Source of the DNA: Microbacterium sp.
Lineage (GTDB): Bacteria > Actinomycetota > Actinomycetes > Actinomycetales > Microbacteriaceae
Direction: 5' to 3'
NCBI RefSeq assembly: GCF_017305435.1
Contig: NZ_JAFKIP010000004.1
Coordinates: 310,001 to 374,000 of the forward strand
Length of the DNA stretch: 64,000 nucleotides
Both the position numbers and the translations under genes were made by a program. The notes beneath the pieces were generated by a model that saw only the letters and a program-made list of their open reading frames with translations, had not been told where the DNA came from and searched no databases. Position 1 is the stretch's first letter. Each line of letters begins with the position of its first letter. Positions 52,585 to 60,547 of this stretch are shown here, one piece after another.

Positions 52585-52626
52585 TGTATCTAATTGCGGG
52601 AGTCTACGCCGGTGAAATAAGATACA
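52585..52626. promoter_or_regulatory. Divergent control region of efflux pump and TetR gene
   Basis: Inverted arms TGTATCT (52585-52591) and AGATACA (52620-52626) 28 bp apart. TAAGAT (52618-52623), overlapping the right arm, ends six bases before ATG 52630 (leaderless TetR). TAGATA on the minus strand overlaps the left arm. This region is AT-rich for this genome. Confidence 0.5.
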
Positions 52627-52629
52627 CAA

Positions 52630-53241
52630 ATGGATCTTGACAACCCCGCAAAACGCCGACGCGGCCGCCAGCTCGAAGAGGCGATCCTCGACGCAGGCTG
52701 GCAGCAGCTGCTCGACGCCGGTTACGCCGGGTTCACGATCGACGCCGTCGCCGAGCGCGCAGGCACGAGCCGCTCAGTGCTCTACCGGCGCTGGCCCGAC
52801 CGCGACGCGCTGCTGCGCGCGACGCTGAAGCACGGACTGAACCAGGGGCGGCGAGACCCCGAAGACACGGGATCGCTGCGCGGGGACATGCTCGCGGCGC
52901 TGCGGCAGGCGAACTCGACGCGCAGCACTGTCGCACCGCTGTTGAGCGTGTTCATGGGCGCCTACTACGCCGAGTCCGGGCGGACCTTCGCCGATGTGCG
53001 CGCGGACGCGTTCGGCGAGGTCGCCGGGCGCAGCGTCGACATCATCCTCGAGCGCGGGATCATCCGCGGCGAGGCCGATCCCGCCCGCCTCACCGCGCGA
53101 GTGCGCACGGTGGCGATGGATCTGTTCCGACACGATCTGCTGATGACGGCGGCGGCGCTGCCCGACGAGGACCTCGTGGCGATCGTGGACGAGGTGTTCC
53201 TGCCGCTGGTGCGCCCCGCGGGTGAGACGGGCTTCGCGTAA
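52630..53241 (+). CDS. TetR/AcrR-family regulator, probable repressor of the efflux pump
   Basis: 203 residues. DNA-binding part RGRQLEEAILDAGWQQLLDA followed by FTIDAVAERAGTSRSVLYRRWPDRDALLRA (about 12-66), then a TetR C-terminal domain with LTARVRTVAMDLFRHDLL. Leaderless start predicted from TAAGAT six bases before the ATG. Divergent from the DHA2 transporter with 69 bp between; inverted TGTATCT arms flank both promoters. The stop codon overlaps a TAAGAT box that probably drives efp. Confidence 0.88.
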   Translation: MDLDNPAKRRRGRQLEEAILDAGWQQLLDAGYAGFTIDAVAERAGTSRSVLYRRWPDRDALLRATLKHGLNQGRRDPEDTGSLRGDMLAALRQANSTRSTVAPLLSVFMGAYYAESGRTFADVRADAFGEVAGRSVDIILERGIIRGEADPARLTARVRTVAMDLFRHDLLMTAAALPDEDLVAIVDEVFLPLVRPAGETGFA

Positions 53242-53244
53242 GAT
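53239..53244 (+). promoter_or_regulatory. -10 box of efp
   Basis: TAAGAT overlapping the TetR stop codon. The start near 53251 would give a leader of about 55 nt before efp. Confidence 0.4.
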
Positions 53245-53305
53245 AGAGCGCTGGGTCGTGCGTGCACGGGCCCGCTGACCTCACACGAACGGAAACTCCA
53301 CACTC

Positions 53306-53866
53306 ATGGCATCCACCGCAGACATCAAGAACGGCGTCGTCCTCAACATCGACGGACAGCTCTGGAGCGTCGTGGAGTTCCAGCACGTCAAGCCCGGCAA
53401 GGGCGGCGCGTTCGTGCGTACCAAGCTGAAGAACGTGCTCACCGGCAAGGTCGTCGACCGCACATTCAACGCGGGTGCAAAGGTCGAGATCGAGAGCGTC
53501 GACCGCCGCGATTTCACCTACCTCTACAACGACGGCGACAGCTTCGTCTTCATGGACGTCGACAACTACGACCAGCTGTCGGTGGGAGCGGCGACCGTGG
53601 GCGACGCGGCGAACTTCCTGCTGGAGAACCAGCAGGTGCAGATCGCGCTCAACAACGAGAACCCGCTCTACGTGGAGATACCCGCCTCGGTCGTCCTCGA
53701 GATCACCTACACCGAGCCCGGCCTCCAGGGCGACCGCTCATCGGCCGGCACCAAGCCCGCGACCGTCGAGACCGGCTACGAGATCCAGGTGCCGCTGTTC
53801 GTCGAGCAGGGCACGAAGGTCAAGGTCGACACCCGCACGGGCGACTACCTCGGCCGCGTCAACTGA
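53306..53866 (+). CDS. efp: Translation elongation factor P
   Basis: 186 residues, three-domain EF-P that relieves ribosome stalling at polyproline. N-terminal KOW-like domain with the loop [17 protein letters not shown], whose lysine is at the tRNA-contacting tip; OB domains with [13 protein letters not shown] and ending [15 protein letters not shown]. The N-terminus [20 protein letters not shown] is standard. Followed after 14 bp by nusB in the conserved efp-nusB pair. Confidence 0.97.
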   Translation: MASTADIKNGVVLNIDGQLWSVVEFQHVKPGKGGAFVRTKLKNVLTGKVVDRTFNAGAKVEIESVDRRDFTYLYNDGDSFVFMDVDNYDQLSVGAATVGDAANFLLENQQVQIALNNENPLYVEIPASVVLEITYTEPGLQGDRSSAGTKPATVETGYEIQVPLFVEQGTKVKVDTRTGDYLGRVN

Positions 53867-53880
53867 CGCGGCGCTGACGC

Positions 53881-54291
53881 ATGAGCGCACGTTCCAAGGC
53901 GCGCAAGCGCGCCCTCGACATCCTGTACCAGTCCGACATCCGCGGCGATGAGCTCGCGGTGACCCTCGCCGCCGAGGCTAAGCGCGCCGCGAGCGAGCCG
54001 GCCCGCGAGGCGTCGTGGCTGTACGCACGTGAGATCGTCGACGGCGTCATCGACAACGGGGATGCGATCGACGAGCAGATCGTGACCCACGCCCGCGATT
54101 GGAAGCTCGAACGGATGCCGGCGGTCGATCGCGCGATCCTGCGCATCGGCGTGTGGGAGATCCTCTTCAACGACGAGGTCCCCACCGCCGTCGCGATCGA
54201 CGAGGCGGTGGAACTCGCGAAGGAGTTCTCCACCGATGACTCGGGCTCGTTCGTGCACGGCGTGCTGGCGCGCATCGATCGCGCCGGCTGA
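53881..54291 (+). CDS. nusB: Transcription antitermination factor NusB
   Basis: A 136-residue all-helical protein that with NusE/S10 binds boxA RNA in rRNA antitermination. The RNA-binding N-terminus ARSKARKRALDILYQSDIRG, and the motifs AVDRAILRIGVWEILF and VPTAVAIDEAVELAKEFSTDDSGSFVHGVL, are intact. ATG follows efp closely. In related genomes pyrR often follows nusB; here about 8 kb intervene (54316-62626). Confidence 0.96.
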   Translation: MSARSKARKRALDILYQSDIRGDELAVTLAAEAKRAASEPAREASWLYAREIVDGVIDNGDAIDEQIVTHARDWKLERMPAVDRAILRIGVWEILFNDEVPTAVAIDEAVELAKEFSTDDSGSFVHGVLARIDRAG

Positions 54292-54315
54292 GTCGTCGCC
54301 GCCTCTTTACGGGGC

Positions 54316-55356
54316 TCAGGGCAGCGCGTCGAACACGCCGCCCGCGATGTCGAGCGCATCGCCCCCGGCACCGATGAGGTCGCCGACGGCGAACCCGATC
54401 TCGACGAGCCCGCCGAGCGCGTCCGCGACCTGGAGGATGTCGAGGGTGCTGGCAGCGACCTCGCCGAGCGCGCTGAGGCTCGTGGCATCCAGCTCGTCGT
54501 AGGCGATCTTCAGGTGGGCGAGCCATGCGCGCTCGACGCCGAACACGACGGCCCACGGCAGCAGCTTCTCGTGCAGGAGGAACGTCTCGACGGGTCCCTG
54601 ACGGGTCAGCGCACCGCTCGGTGACTGCAGCACGCGCAGGCGATCCGTCTCGGCGAGCGTCAGGTACTGGCGGAGACCGTCCAGGTGCGTGCGCCGCGGC
54701 TCGGCATCGGGAGTCGGTGCGCGCCGTTCGCCGGGCGGCACGATCCACAACGCGAGTGCGAGCAGGAGGACGGCGAGCGCGCACACGATGCCCGGCGCCC
54801 AGACGCCGGCGACGAGCGTGAGGGCCGCGGCGGGGACGGCGATCATGAGCAGCAGGACGGCGGCGACCCGCACGGTGAGGCGGGCACGGGTGACACGGGG
54901 GCTCAGCAGTCCGCGCCGCGCGAGGACGGCGGCGCGGCGGTCGACGTACGCGCGCACCCGGCGGGCGACGGCGCGACGGTCCTTCGAGAAGCGGCGGACC
55001 CTCTCACGGGGATGCCCCGGGCCGAACAGCGCCTCGAGCAGCTCCGCTCCGGCAGGGGTGAGGTCGGCGCCGTCGACGAGTTCCACGCCGACGGCGGCGC
55101 GTCCGCGCGGCCCGGTGTCGGCGACGAGGCGCACCGCGCCCGTCGTCGCGAGCTGGAGCAGGCCCGCCGCGACGGCGCGCCGCTCTCGCCCCGCGAGGAT
55201 CGCGTCGTCCACGACATCGGCGGATCGCGCCGGCGGCTGGATCGGCGAGTACTCGACGACGATCGATCGTGGCAGGGCCGTCGCGCGGACGCGTGCGACG
55301 AGCGCGCAGACGAGCAGTACGGCGGCGATGAGGGCGAGCGCGGTCGCGATGAGCAC
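54316..55356 (-). CDS. Membrane protein related to the C-terminal part of DUF2207 proteins
   Basis: 346 residues. One span at the N-terminus (about 2-23, LIATALALIAAVLLVCALVA), a cytoplasmic winged-helix-like stretch (EYSPIQPPARSADVVDDAIL, GLLQLATTGAVRLV), two central spans (about 168-215) and the motif LRQYLTLAETDRLRVLQSP with HEKLLPWAVVFGVERAWLAHL, which is the typical DUF2207 C-terminus. The N-terminal extracytoplasmic DUF2207 domain and signal peptide are missing, so this is a short form. Start GTG 55356: minus-strand TACACT (55363-55368) is six bases upstream (leaderless). The usual Gly-rich tail is also lacking. Function unknown. Confidence 0.65.
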   Translation of the reverse strand: MLIATALALIAAVLLVCALVARVRATALPRSIVVEYSPIQPPARSADVVDDAILAGRERRAVAAGLLQLATTGAVRLVADTGPRGRAAVGVELVDGADLTPAGAELLEALFGPGHPRERVRRFSKDRRAVARRVRAYVDRRAAVLARRGLLSPRVTRARLTVRVAAVLLLMIAVPAAALTLVAGVWAPGIVCALAVLLLALALWIVPPGERRAPTPDAEPRRTHLDGLRQYLTLAETDRLRVLQSPSGALTRQGPVETFLLHEKLLPWAVVFGVERAWLAHLKIAYDELDATSLSALGEVAASTLDILQVADALGGLVEIGFAVGDLIGAGGDALDIAGGVFDALP

Positions 55357-55380
55357 CCGCCCAGTGTAGGGACGGGCAGG
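55357..55380. promoter_or_regulatory. Second compact divergent promoter with overlapping -10 boxes
   Basis: The gap between divergent starts is 24 bp. Minus strand: TACACT at 55363-55368, six bases before GTG 55356. Plus strand: TAGGGA at 55367-55372, eight bases before ATG 55381. Two bases are shared, the same layout as 5715-5739. The plus-strand hexamer lacks the final T. Confidence 0.5.
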
Positions 55381-58338
55381 ATGGATGCCATGGATTCCTG
55401 GCGCACGGTCCTGCTGCCGGCGGCTGCCGACCCCGTGCACGAGCTCGCGCTCGGTGTCGAGCTGCGCGTGCGCGAATCGGCCGCCGCGGCGCACTGGGGT
55501 GCCCGCCGGGTCCGTGTCGCGACGGCGCGCGACCTCACGGGGGACGACCCCGGAGCGGAGCTGCTCGTCGGCCTCCGGCCGCTCGCGCGGCGCGAGCAGA
55601 CCGCGGCGTGGGCGCGCTCCGGGGTCTCGTGGGACCTGCTCCGCCGCGGTGGTGGGGCATTCGCCCGCGCGCAGCGCGAGTGGTTCGTGGAGCTGTACGG
55701 GATCGCGCACGACGCCCGCCTGCTCGCGGGGCTTCGCGACGACTCCGACTGGGTCACCCTCGACGCCGTGACCTCGCCGCTCGTCTGGGCGCACCTGGAC
55801 GCGGCATCCGCGCGGGAGATCCCCATCGTCCCGGCGGGCAAGGGTCAGACGGTGCGTATGGCTGCGCAGGCGACGGCAGCGGTGCGCGTGCGCTCGGAGT
55901 CACGCGGCGCGCTGCGGCTGGAAGCGGAGATCGCGGTGGGGGAGACGGTCCTCGATCCCCGCACGGTGCATCCCGTCGGCCGCACGGGGTTCTATGCCGC
56001 GCGAGCGGAGCGCAGCGGCATCCACCTCACTCTCGCCGCCGCCGACCTCGGCGAGGGCGTGTGCGCGCTGCTCTCCGCACCGGGCGGCGTCACCGTGCCC
56101 GCCGCCGACGTGCGTGACTTCGCGCGCGAAGCGCTGCCGCGTCTGGGCAGGCAGAACACGGTCCTCCTGGGGCCCGGGGTCGTGCTCCCCGAGCCGGACC
56201 CGACGACGCTCGTCGTGACGGTCGCATTCGGGGAGGGTGACGCGCTGACGTATCGGCTGGAGTGGGTGCGCGAGGGCTCCGATCGCGAACCATGTGGTGC
56301 GGTTCGCGAGGGAGACCTGGTGGAGCGCGACCTGCGGGCCGCGGTCGCCGAGGCATGGAGCCGCGCGCCCGACATCGCCTTCGCGCCCAGCGCCGAGCTG
56401 GACGGAGTGGATGCCGCGGAGTTCGCCGCGCTCATCCTCCCCGCCGTGGAGGAGGGCGACCACGTCCGGGTGGAGACGCGCGGGCGGCGCCGCGAGTACC
56501 GTGAGCTGCGCGGCGATCCGCGCATCACCGTGAAGACGGTCGAAAGCGCAGAACCCGACTGGTTCGACCTCGGCGTCCTCGTCGAGATCGATGGGCGCAG
56601 CATCCCTTTCACGCCGCTGTTCACGGCGCTCGCCCTGCGCAAGAAGAAGCTCCTCCTCCTCGACGGGAGCTACTTCTCGCTCGCCCATCCCGCCCTCGAC
56701 CGTCTTCGCGACCTCATCGACGAGGCGACTGAACTCGCCGAGTGGGAGACGGGGCCGCGCGTCAGCCGCTATCAGGTGCCCCTGTGGGAGGCGTTCGAGG
56801 ACCTCGCGGACGAGGCGCAGCCGGCGGTCGCGTGGCGGGCCGCCGTCGAGGCGCTGCGCGCGAGCGCCCCGAGCGCGCGGACGCCCGTGCCGCGCGCGCT
56901 GACGGCGCAGCTGCGTCCCTACCAGCAGGAGGGGTTCGATCGGCTCGCGCTGTGGTGGCGTCACCGCGTCGGAGGCATCCTCGCCGATGACATGGGTCTC
57001 GGAAAGACGCTGCAGGTGCTCGCGCTCCTCGCGCACGCGCGGGAGACAGGCGAACGGAGGCCCTTCCTCGTCGTCGCGCCGACATCCGTCATGGATACGT
57101 GGCGGGCCGAGGCGGCGCGGTTCACGCCGGACGTGCGCGTCCACGTGCAGGACGCCACACTCAGGAAGGCCCGAACGCGGCTGGAGGACATCGACGCGGA
57201 GGTCATCGTCACGTCCTACGGACTGCTCCGCCTCGACGAGGACGCGTACGCAGCCCGCTCGTGGGCGCTGGTCGTGCTCGACGAGGCGCAGTTCGTGAAG
57301 AACCCCGCGACCGGCCAGCATCGCGCGGTTCAGCGGCTGCGCGCCGACACGGTCATCGCCGTCACCGGCACACCGCTGGAGAACTCGCTCACCGAGCTGT
57401 GGGCGCTCCTCTCGCTCACGTGCCCGGGTCTCTTCGCGTCCGCGCGCCGGTTCCGCGAGGACTACGTGAAACCCATCGAGCGCGGCAAGGTCCCCGAGAA
57501 CGAGGAGGGATCGAGCTACCGCGCGGCCCGACTCGCACGGCTGCGCTCGCGCCTGCGTCCCTTCGTCCTGCGGCGTACGAAGGAGCGCGTCGCCCCCGAG
57601 CTGCCGCCGCGGCAGGAGCAGGAGCTGCGCATCGAGCTCAGCGCCGCGCACCGCGCGGTGTACGACACTGTGCTGCAGCGTGAACGGCAGAAGGTTCTGG
57701 GCCTGCTCGACGACCTCGATCGCAACCGCTTCATCGTGTTCCGCTCGCTGACGCTCCTGCGCCGCCTGGCCCTCTCGCCGCTCCTCGTCGATGCCGTGGA
57801 TGCCGACGAGGCTCGCTCCCGCGGCATCCGTTCGGCCAAGCTCGACGCCTTGCGGGAGCGCCTCGTCGAGCTCGCCGCCGAAGGCCACCGCGCGCTCGTG
57901 TTCAGCCAGTTCACCTCGTTCCTCGACCTCGTGCGCGCCGATCTCGACGCGCACCACATCGCGTACTCCTCTCTCGACGGCTCGACGCGGCGGCGCGCGG
58001 AGGTCGTCGACGGCTTCCGCGACGGCGACGCGCCGGTGTTCCTGATCAGCCTCAAGGCGGGCGGGTTCGGGCTCACGCTGACGGAGGCGGACTACGTGTT
58101 CCTGTTGGATCCGTGGTGGAACCCCGCCGCCGAGGCGCAGGCCGTCGACCGGACGCATCGGATCGGCCAGACCCGCCCCGTCACGGTGTATCGGTTGATC
58201 GCGAGCGGCACGATCGAGGAGAAGGTGCTCGCGCTGCAGCAGCGCAAGGCGCGCCTCTTCCGGGCTGTCGTGGGCGACGACGACGCGCTCGCCCGCGCGC
58301 TCACGGCGGAGGACATCCGGGGGCTTCTCGAGCCGTGA
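55381..58338 (+). CDS. SNF2-family DEAD/DEAH-box ATPase (DEAQ type)
   Basis: 985 residues. The N-terminal 510 residues are a family-specific region of unknown role, including the AALILPAVEEGDHVRVETRG and LFTALALRKKKLLLLDGSYF segments. The SNF2 motor follows: motif I DDMGLGKTLQVLALL (536-543 core), motif II DEAQ (634-637), motif III VTGTPLENSLTELWALL, and helicase C-terminal domain with VFSQFTSFLDLV, LKAGGFGLTLTEADYV and QAVDRTHRIGQTRPVTVYRL. Such proteins remodel protein-DNA complexes; the role here is unknown and no restriction or DNA-phosphorothioation genes are near. The frame opens at 54685 but ATG 55381 is the plausible start, divergent from the membrane gene. Confidence 0.9.
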   Translation: MDAMDSWRTVLLPAAADPVHELALGVELRVRESAAAAHWGARRVRVATARDLTGDDPGAELLVGLRPLARREQTAAWARSGVSWDLLRRGGGAFARAQREWFVELYGIAHDARLLAGLRDDSDWVTLDAVTSPLVWAHLDAASAREIPIVPAGKGQTVRMAAQATAAVRVRSESRGALRLEAEIAVGETVLDPRTVHPVGRTGFYAARAERSGIHLTLAAADLGEGVCALLSAPGGVTVPAADVRDFAREALPRLGRQNTVLLGPGVVLPEPDPTTLVVTVAFGEGDALTYRLEWVREGSDREPCGAVREGDLVERDLRAAVAEAWSRAPDIAFAPSAELDGVDAAEFAALILPAVEEGDHVRVETRGRRREYRELRGDPRITVKTVESAEPDWFDLGVLVEIDGRSIPFTPLFTALALRKKKLLLLDGSYFSLAHPALDRLRDLIDEATELAEWETGPRVSRYQVPLWEAFEDLADEAQPAVAWRAAVEALRASAPSARTPVPRALTAQLRPYQQEGFDRLALWWRHRVGGILADDMGLGKTLQVLALLAHARETGERRPFLVVAPTSVMDTWRAEAARFTPDVRVHVQDATLRKARTRLEDIDAEVIVTSYGLLRLDEDAYAARSWALVVLDEAQFVKNPATGQHRAVQRLRADTVIAVTGTPLENSLTELWALLSLTCPGLFASARRFREDYVKPIERGKVPENEEGSSYRAARLARLRSRLRPFVLRRTKERVAPELPPRQEQELRIELSAAHRAVYDTVLQRERQKVLGLLDDLDRNRFIVFRSLTLLRRLALSPLLVDAVDADEARSRGIRSAKLDALRERLVELAAEGHRALVFSQFTSFLDLVRADLDAHHIAYSSLDGSTRRRAEVVDGFRDGDAPVFLISLKAGGFGLTLTEADYVFLLDPWWNPAAEAQAVDRTHRIGQTRPVTVYRLIASGTIEEKVLALQQRKARLFRAVVGDDDALARALTAEDIRGLLEP

Positions 58339-58445
58339 TGGTCGCGAACACACGCGCGCTATTCCCGGCCCGCCGCCAGGATCGAGCCCGGGCCGCCGCG
58401 TAGACTCGTCGTCGCTCGTCGCCCGCCCCTGCCAGGAGGTCACCC

Positions 58446-60011
58446 ATGCGCATCACAGGTCTCGGTCACGCCGGCATGTTCATCGAGACGACCGGCGGCT
58501 CGATCCTCTGCGACCCGGTGATCGGCCCCAGCTTCTTCGGCTCGTGGTTCCCGTTCCCCGACAACCGCGGCCTCGATTGGGAGCGCTTCGGGCGCGCCGA
58601 CTTCCTCTACATCTCGCACCGGCACCGTGACCACTTCGACGGGGCGCTGCTCGAGCGCTACGTGCCGAAGGACATCCGTGTGCTCCTGCCCGCGTACCCG
58701 ACGGACGATCTCGAGGTGGACATCCGCGCGCTCGGCTACGAGAACATCGTCTACACGCAACCGGGGGAGACGCTGGAGTACGAGAACGGCCTGAAGATCA
58801 TGGTGACGCCGCTGCGTGCGCCGAGCGACGGCCCGATCGGCGACTCGTCGCTCTCGGTGGACGACGGCACGGCATCCATCCTCAATCAGAACGACTCTCA
58901 CCCGCTCGATCTCGAGAAGCTGCTGAGCTTCTCGAAGCCCGATGCCTACTTCACGCAGGTGTCCGGAGCGATCTGGTGGCCGATGGTCTACGACCTCGAG
59001 CTGGCGGCGAAGCAGAACTTCGCGCAGCTCAAGCGCGACGCGCAGAACAAGCGCGCCATGTACTACATCGAGAAGGTGGATGCCGAGCACGTCTTCCCGA
59101 TGGCAGGCCCACCCATGTTCCTGCGCGAGGACCTCTTCCGCTACAACGGCCTGGGCCTGGACAACGAGTCGATCTTCACCGATCAGCGTCAGTTCCTCGC
59201 GCACATGCGCGAGGTGCGGCCGGAGCAGAAAGGGTACGAGTTCGTCCCCGGGACCCAGGTCGACATCACGGGGGGCGAGCTCACCGTCACGCAGACGCTC
59301 TACACGTCGGCGGAGATCGACCACATCTTCGACGAGAAGTGGGACTACCTGGCATCCCAGCGGGACTCGCGCCAGGGCGAGATCACGGCGGAGATTGCTC
59401 GGCGCGCCGAGGTCCTGCCCCCGGACGAGATGCTCGCGGCGATCAAGGAGTGGTGGGAGCCGTTGCTGCGACGCGCCCGCACGATCCGGATGGGCGTCGG
59501 CGGCAACGTCCGATTCCGCATCGGTGAACTCGACATGATCGTCGACTTCCCGAAGGCGAAGGTGCGGGAGTACGCGGGGGAGGAGTGCATCTACTGGTAC
59601 ACGATTCCCGCCGATCTCGTCTCGACGAACATCGCCGATCACGAGATCGACTGGTCGAACTCGATCTTCCTGTCGATGCAGTTCGAGGTGGGGCGTTCGG
59701 GCAAGTTCAACGAGTTCCTGACGACGTTCCTCAAATGCCTCTCACGCGACCGGATCGAGTACGTGGAGAACTGGTACGCCGAGCAGTCGGATCAGACCGA
59801 GGATGCCGAGATCGATGGCTGGAGCGTTCAGCGCCGGTGCCCGCATCTGCGCGCCGATCTGACGAAGACCGGGAAGATCGAGGACGGGGTGCTCACGTGC
59901 GCCCTGCACGACTGGAAGTGGGACCTCGCGTCCGGCCAATGCCTCACGACACCCGGGCACCCGATCCGCTCCTCTCGGATCGTCGAGACCGCCGCCGCGG
60001 CGGCGTCGTGA
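58446..60011 (+). CDS. Metallo-beta-lactamase fold hydrolase fused to a Rieske [2Fe-2S] domain
   Basis: 521 residues. The N-terminal two thirds have a UlaG-like metallo-beta-lactamase fold: GLGHAGMFIETTGGSILCDP and the metal motif HRHRDHFD (58-65). The C-terminal part carries a Rieske-type cluster site, C465-x-H467 and C485-x2-H488 (RCPHLRAD; CALHDWKWDL), so it should bind [2Fe-2S]. The domain pairing is like CMP-N-acetylneuraminate hydroxylase, with the Rieske domain at the other end of the protein than in the animal enzyme. Substrate unknown; an oxidoreductive or hydrolytic role on a phosphate ester is possible. TAGACT at 58400 may be its -10. A membrane protein gene follows after 7 bp. Confidence 0.82.
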   Translation: MRITGLGHAGMFIETTGGSILCDPVIGPSFFGSWFPFPDNRGLDWERFGRADFLYISHRHRDHFDGALLERYVPKDIRVLLPAYPTDDLEVDIRALGYENIVYTQPGETLEYENGLKIMVTPLRAPSDGPIGDSSLSVDDGTASILNQNDSHPLDLEKLLSFSKPDAYFTQVSGAIWWPMVYDLELAAKQNFAQLKRDAQNKRAMYYIEKVDAEHVFPMAGPPMFLREDLFRYNGLGLDNESIFTDQRQFLAHMREVRPEQKGYEFVPGTQVDITGGELTVTQTLYTSAEIDHIFDEKWDYLASQRDSRQGEITAEIARRAEVLPPDEMLAAIKEWWEPLLRRARTIRMGVGGNVRFRIGELDMIVDFPKAKVREYAGEECIYWYTIPADLVSTNIADHEIDWSNSIFLSMQFEVGRSGKFNEFLTTFLKCLSRDRIEYVENWYAEQSDQTEDAEIDGWSVQRRCPHLRADLTKTGKIEDGVLTCALHDWKWDLASGQCLTTPGHPIRSSRIVETAAAAAS

Positions 60012-60018
60012 CGTCGTC

Positions 60019-60432
60019 GTGACATCGCGCCGGCGGATGCTCGATCCGCTGCATCTCGTCGACGTCTTCGTCTACGTCATCGTGCTGAACCTCGCGGCGC
60101 AGTTCTTCCCGAGTGTCGTGAGCGAGAGCTTCGCGACGTCGCTGCTGACCGCGATCATGCTCAAGCTCGTGCTGGAGGTGATCCTGAAGGTCAAGAAGGC
60201 CGTCCTCGCGCGGCGCGCCGCGGCATCCACCCGTGCGCAGCGGGTCGTATCGCTGGTCATGCTCATCCTGATCCTGCCGGGCAGCAAGTTCGTGCTGCTG
60301 TGGCTCGAGGACGCGCTCTTCGGCGATGCCGTCAGCCTCGGCGGGTTCTGGTCGGTGACAGTGCTCGTCTTCGCGTTGACCGGGGCGCGTGCACTTGTAC
60401 GGCTCGTGCTCGAGCCCGTGCCCACCCGGTGA
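60019..60432 (+). CDS. Membrane protein of unknown function
   Basis: 137 residues with three or four hydrophobic segments (about 13-33, 38-56, 74-94 and 105-127), one short basic loop (KVKKAVLARRAAASTRAQR). No recognised domain. The start may be GTG 60019 or ATG 60037. Same strand, 7 bp after the metallo-hydrolase/Rieske gene, so likely co-transcribed and possibly a membrane partner. Followed by a tandem palindromic repeat. Confidence 0.65.
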   Translation: MTSRRRMLDPLHLVDVFVYVIVLNLAAQFFPSVVSESFATSLLTAIMLKLVLEVILKVKKAVLARRAAASTRAQRVVSLVMLILILPGSKFVLLWLEDALFGDAVSLGGFWSVTVLVFALTGARALVRLVLEPVPTR

Positions 60433-60547
60433 TCGAGTGCCAGCCGCGCAGCGGCTGCTCGACCCGGTGATCGAGTGCTTGCCGCGCAGCGGCTGTTCGA
60501 CCCGGTGATCGAGTGCCCGCCGCGCAGCGGCGGGTGTATCGAGATCA
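60429..60547. repeat. Three tandem palindromic repeats (REP-like)
   Basis: Three consecutive copies of a unit of about 45 bp, each with GTGATCGAGTG, then a GCCGCGCAGCGGC hairpin and TCGAC/TCGAG. The last copy ends with ATCGAGATCAC, the inverse of the opening. They fill the gap between the convergent membrane protein and HNH genes and could form strong hairpins ending transcription from both. Confidence 0.75.
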
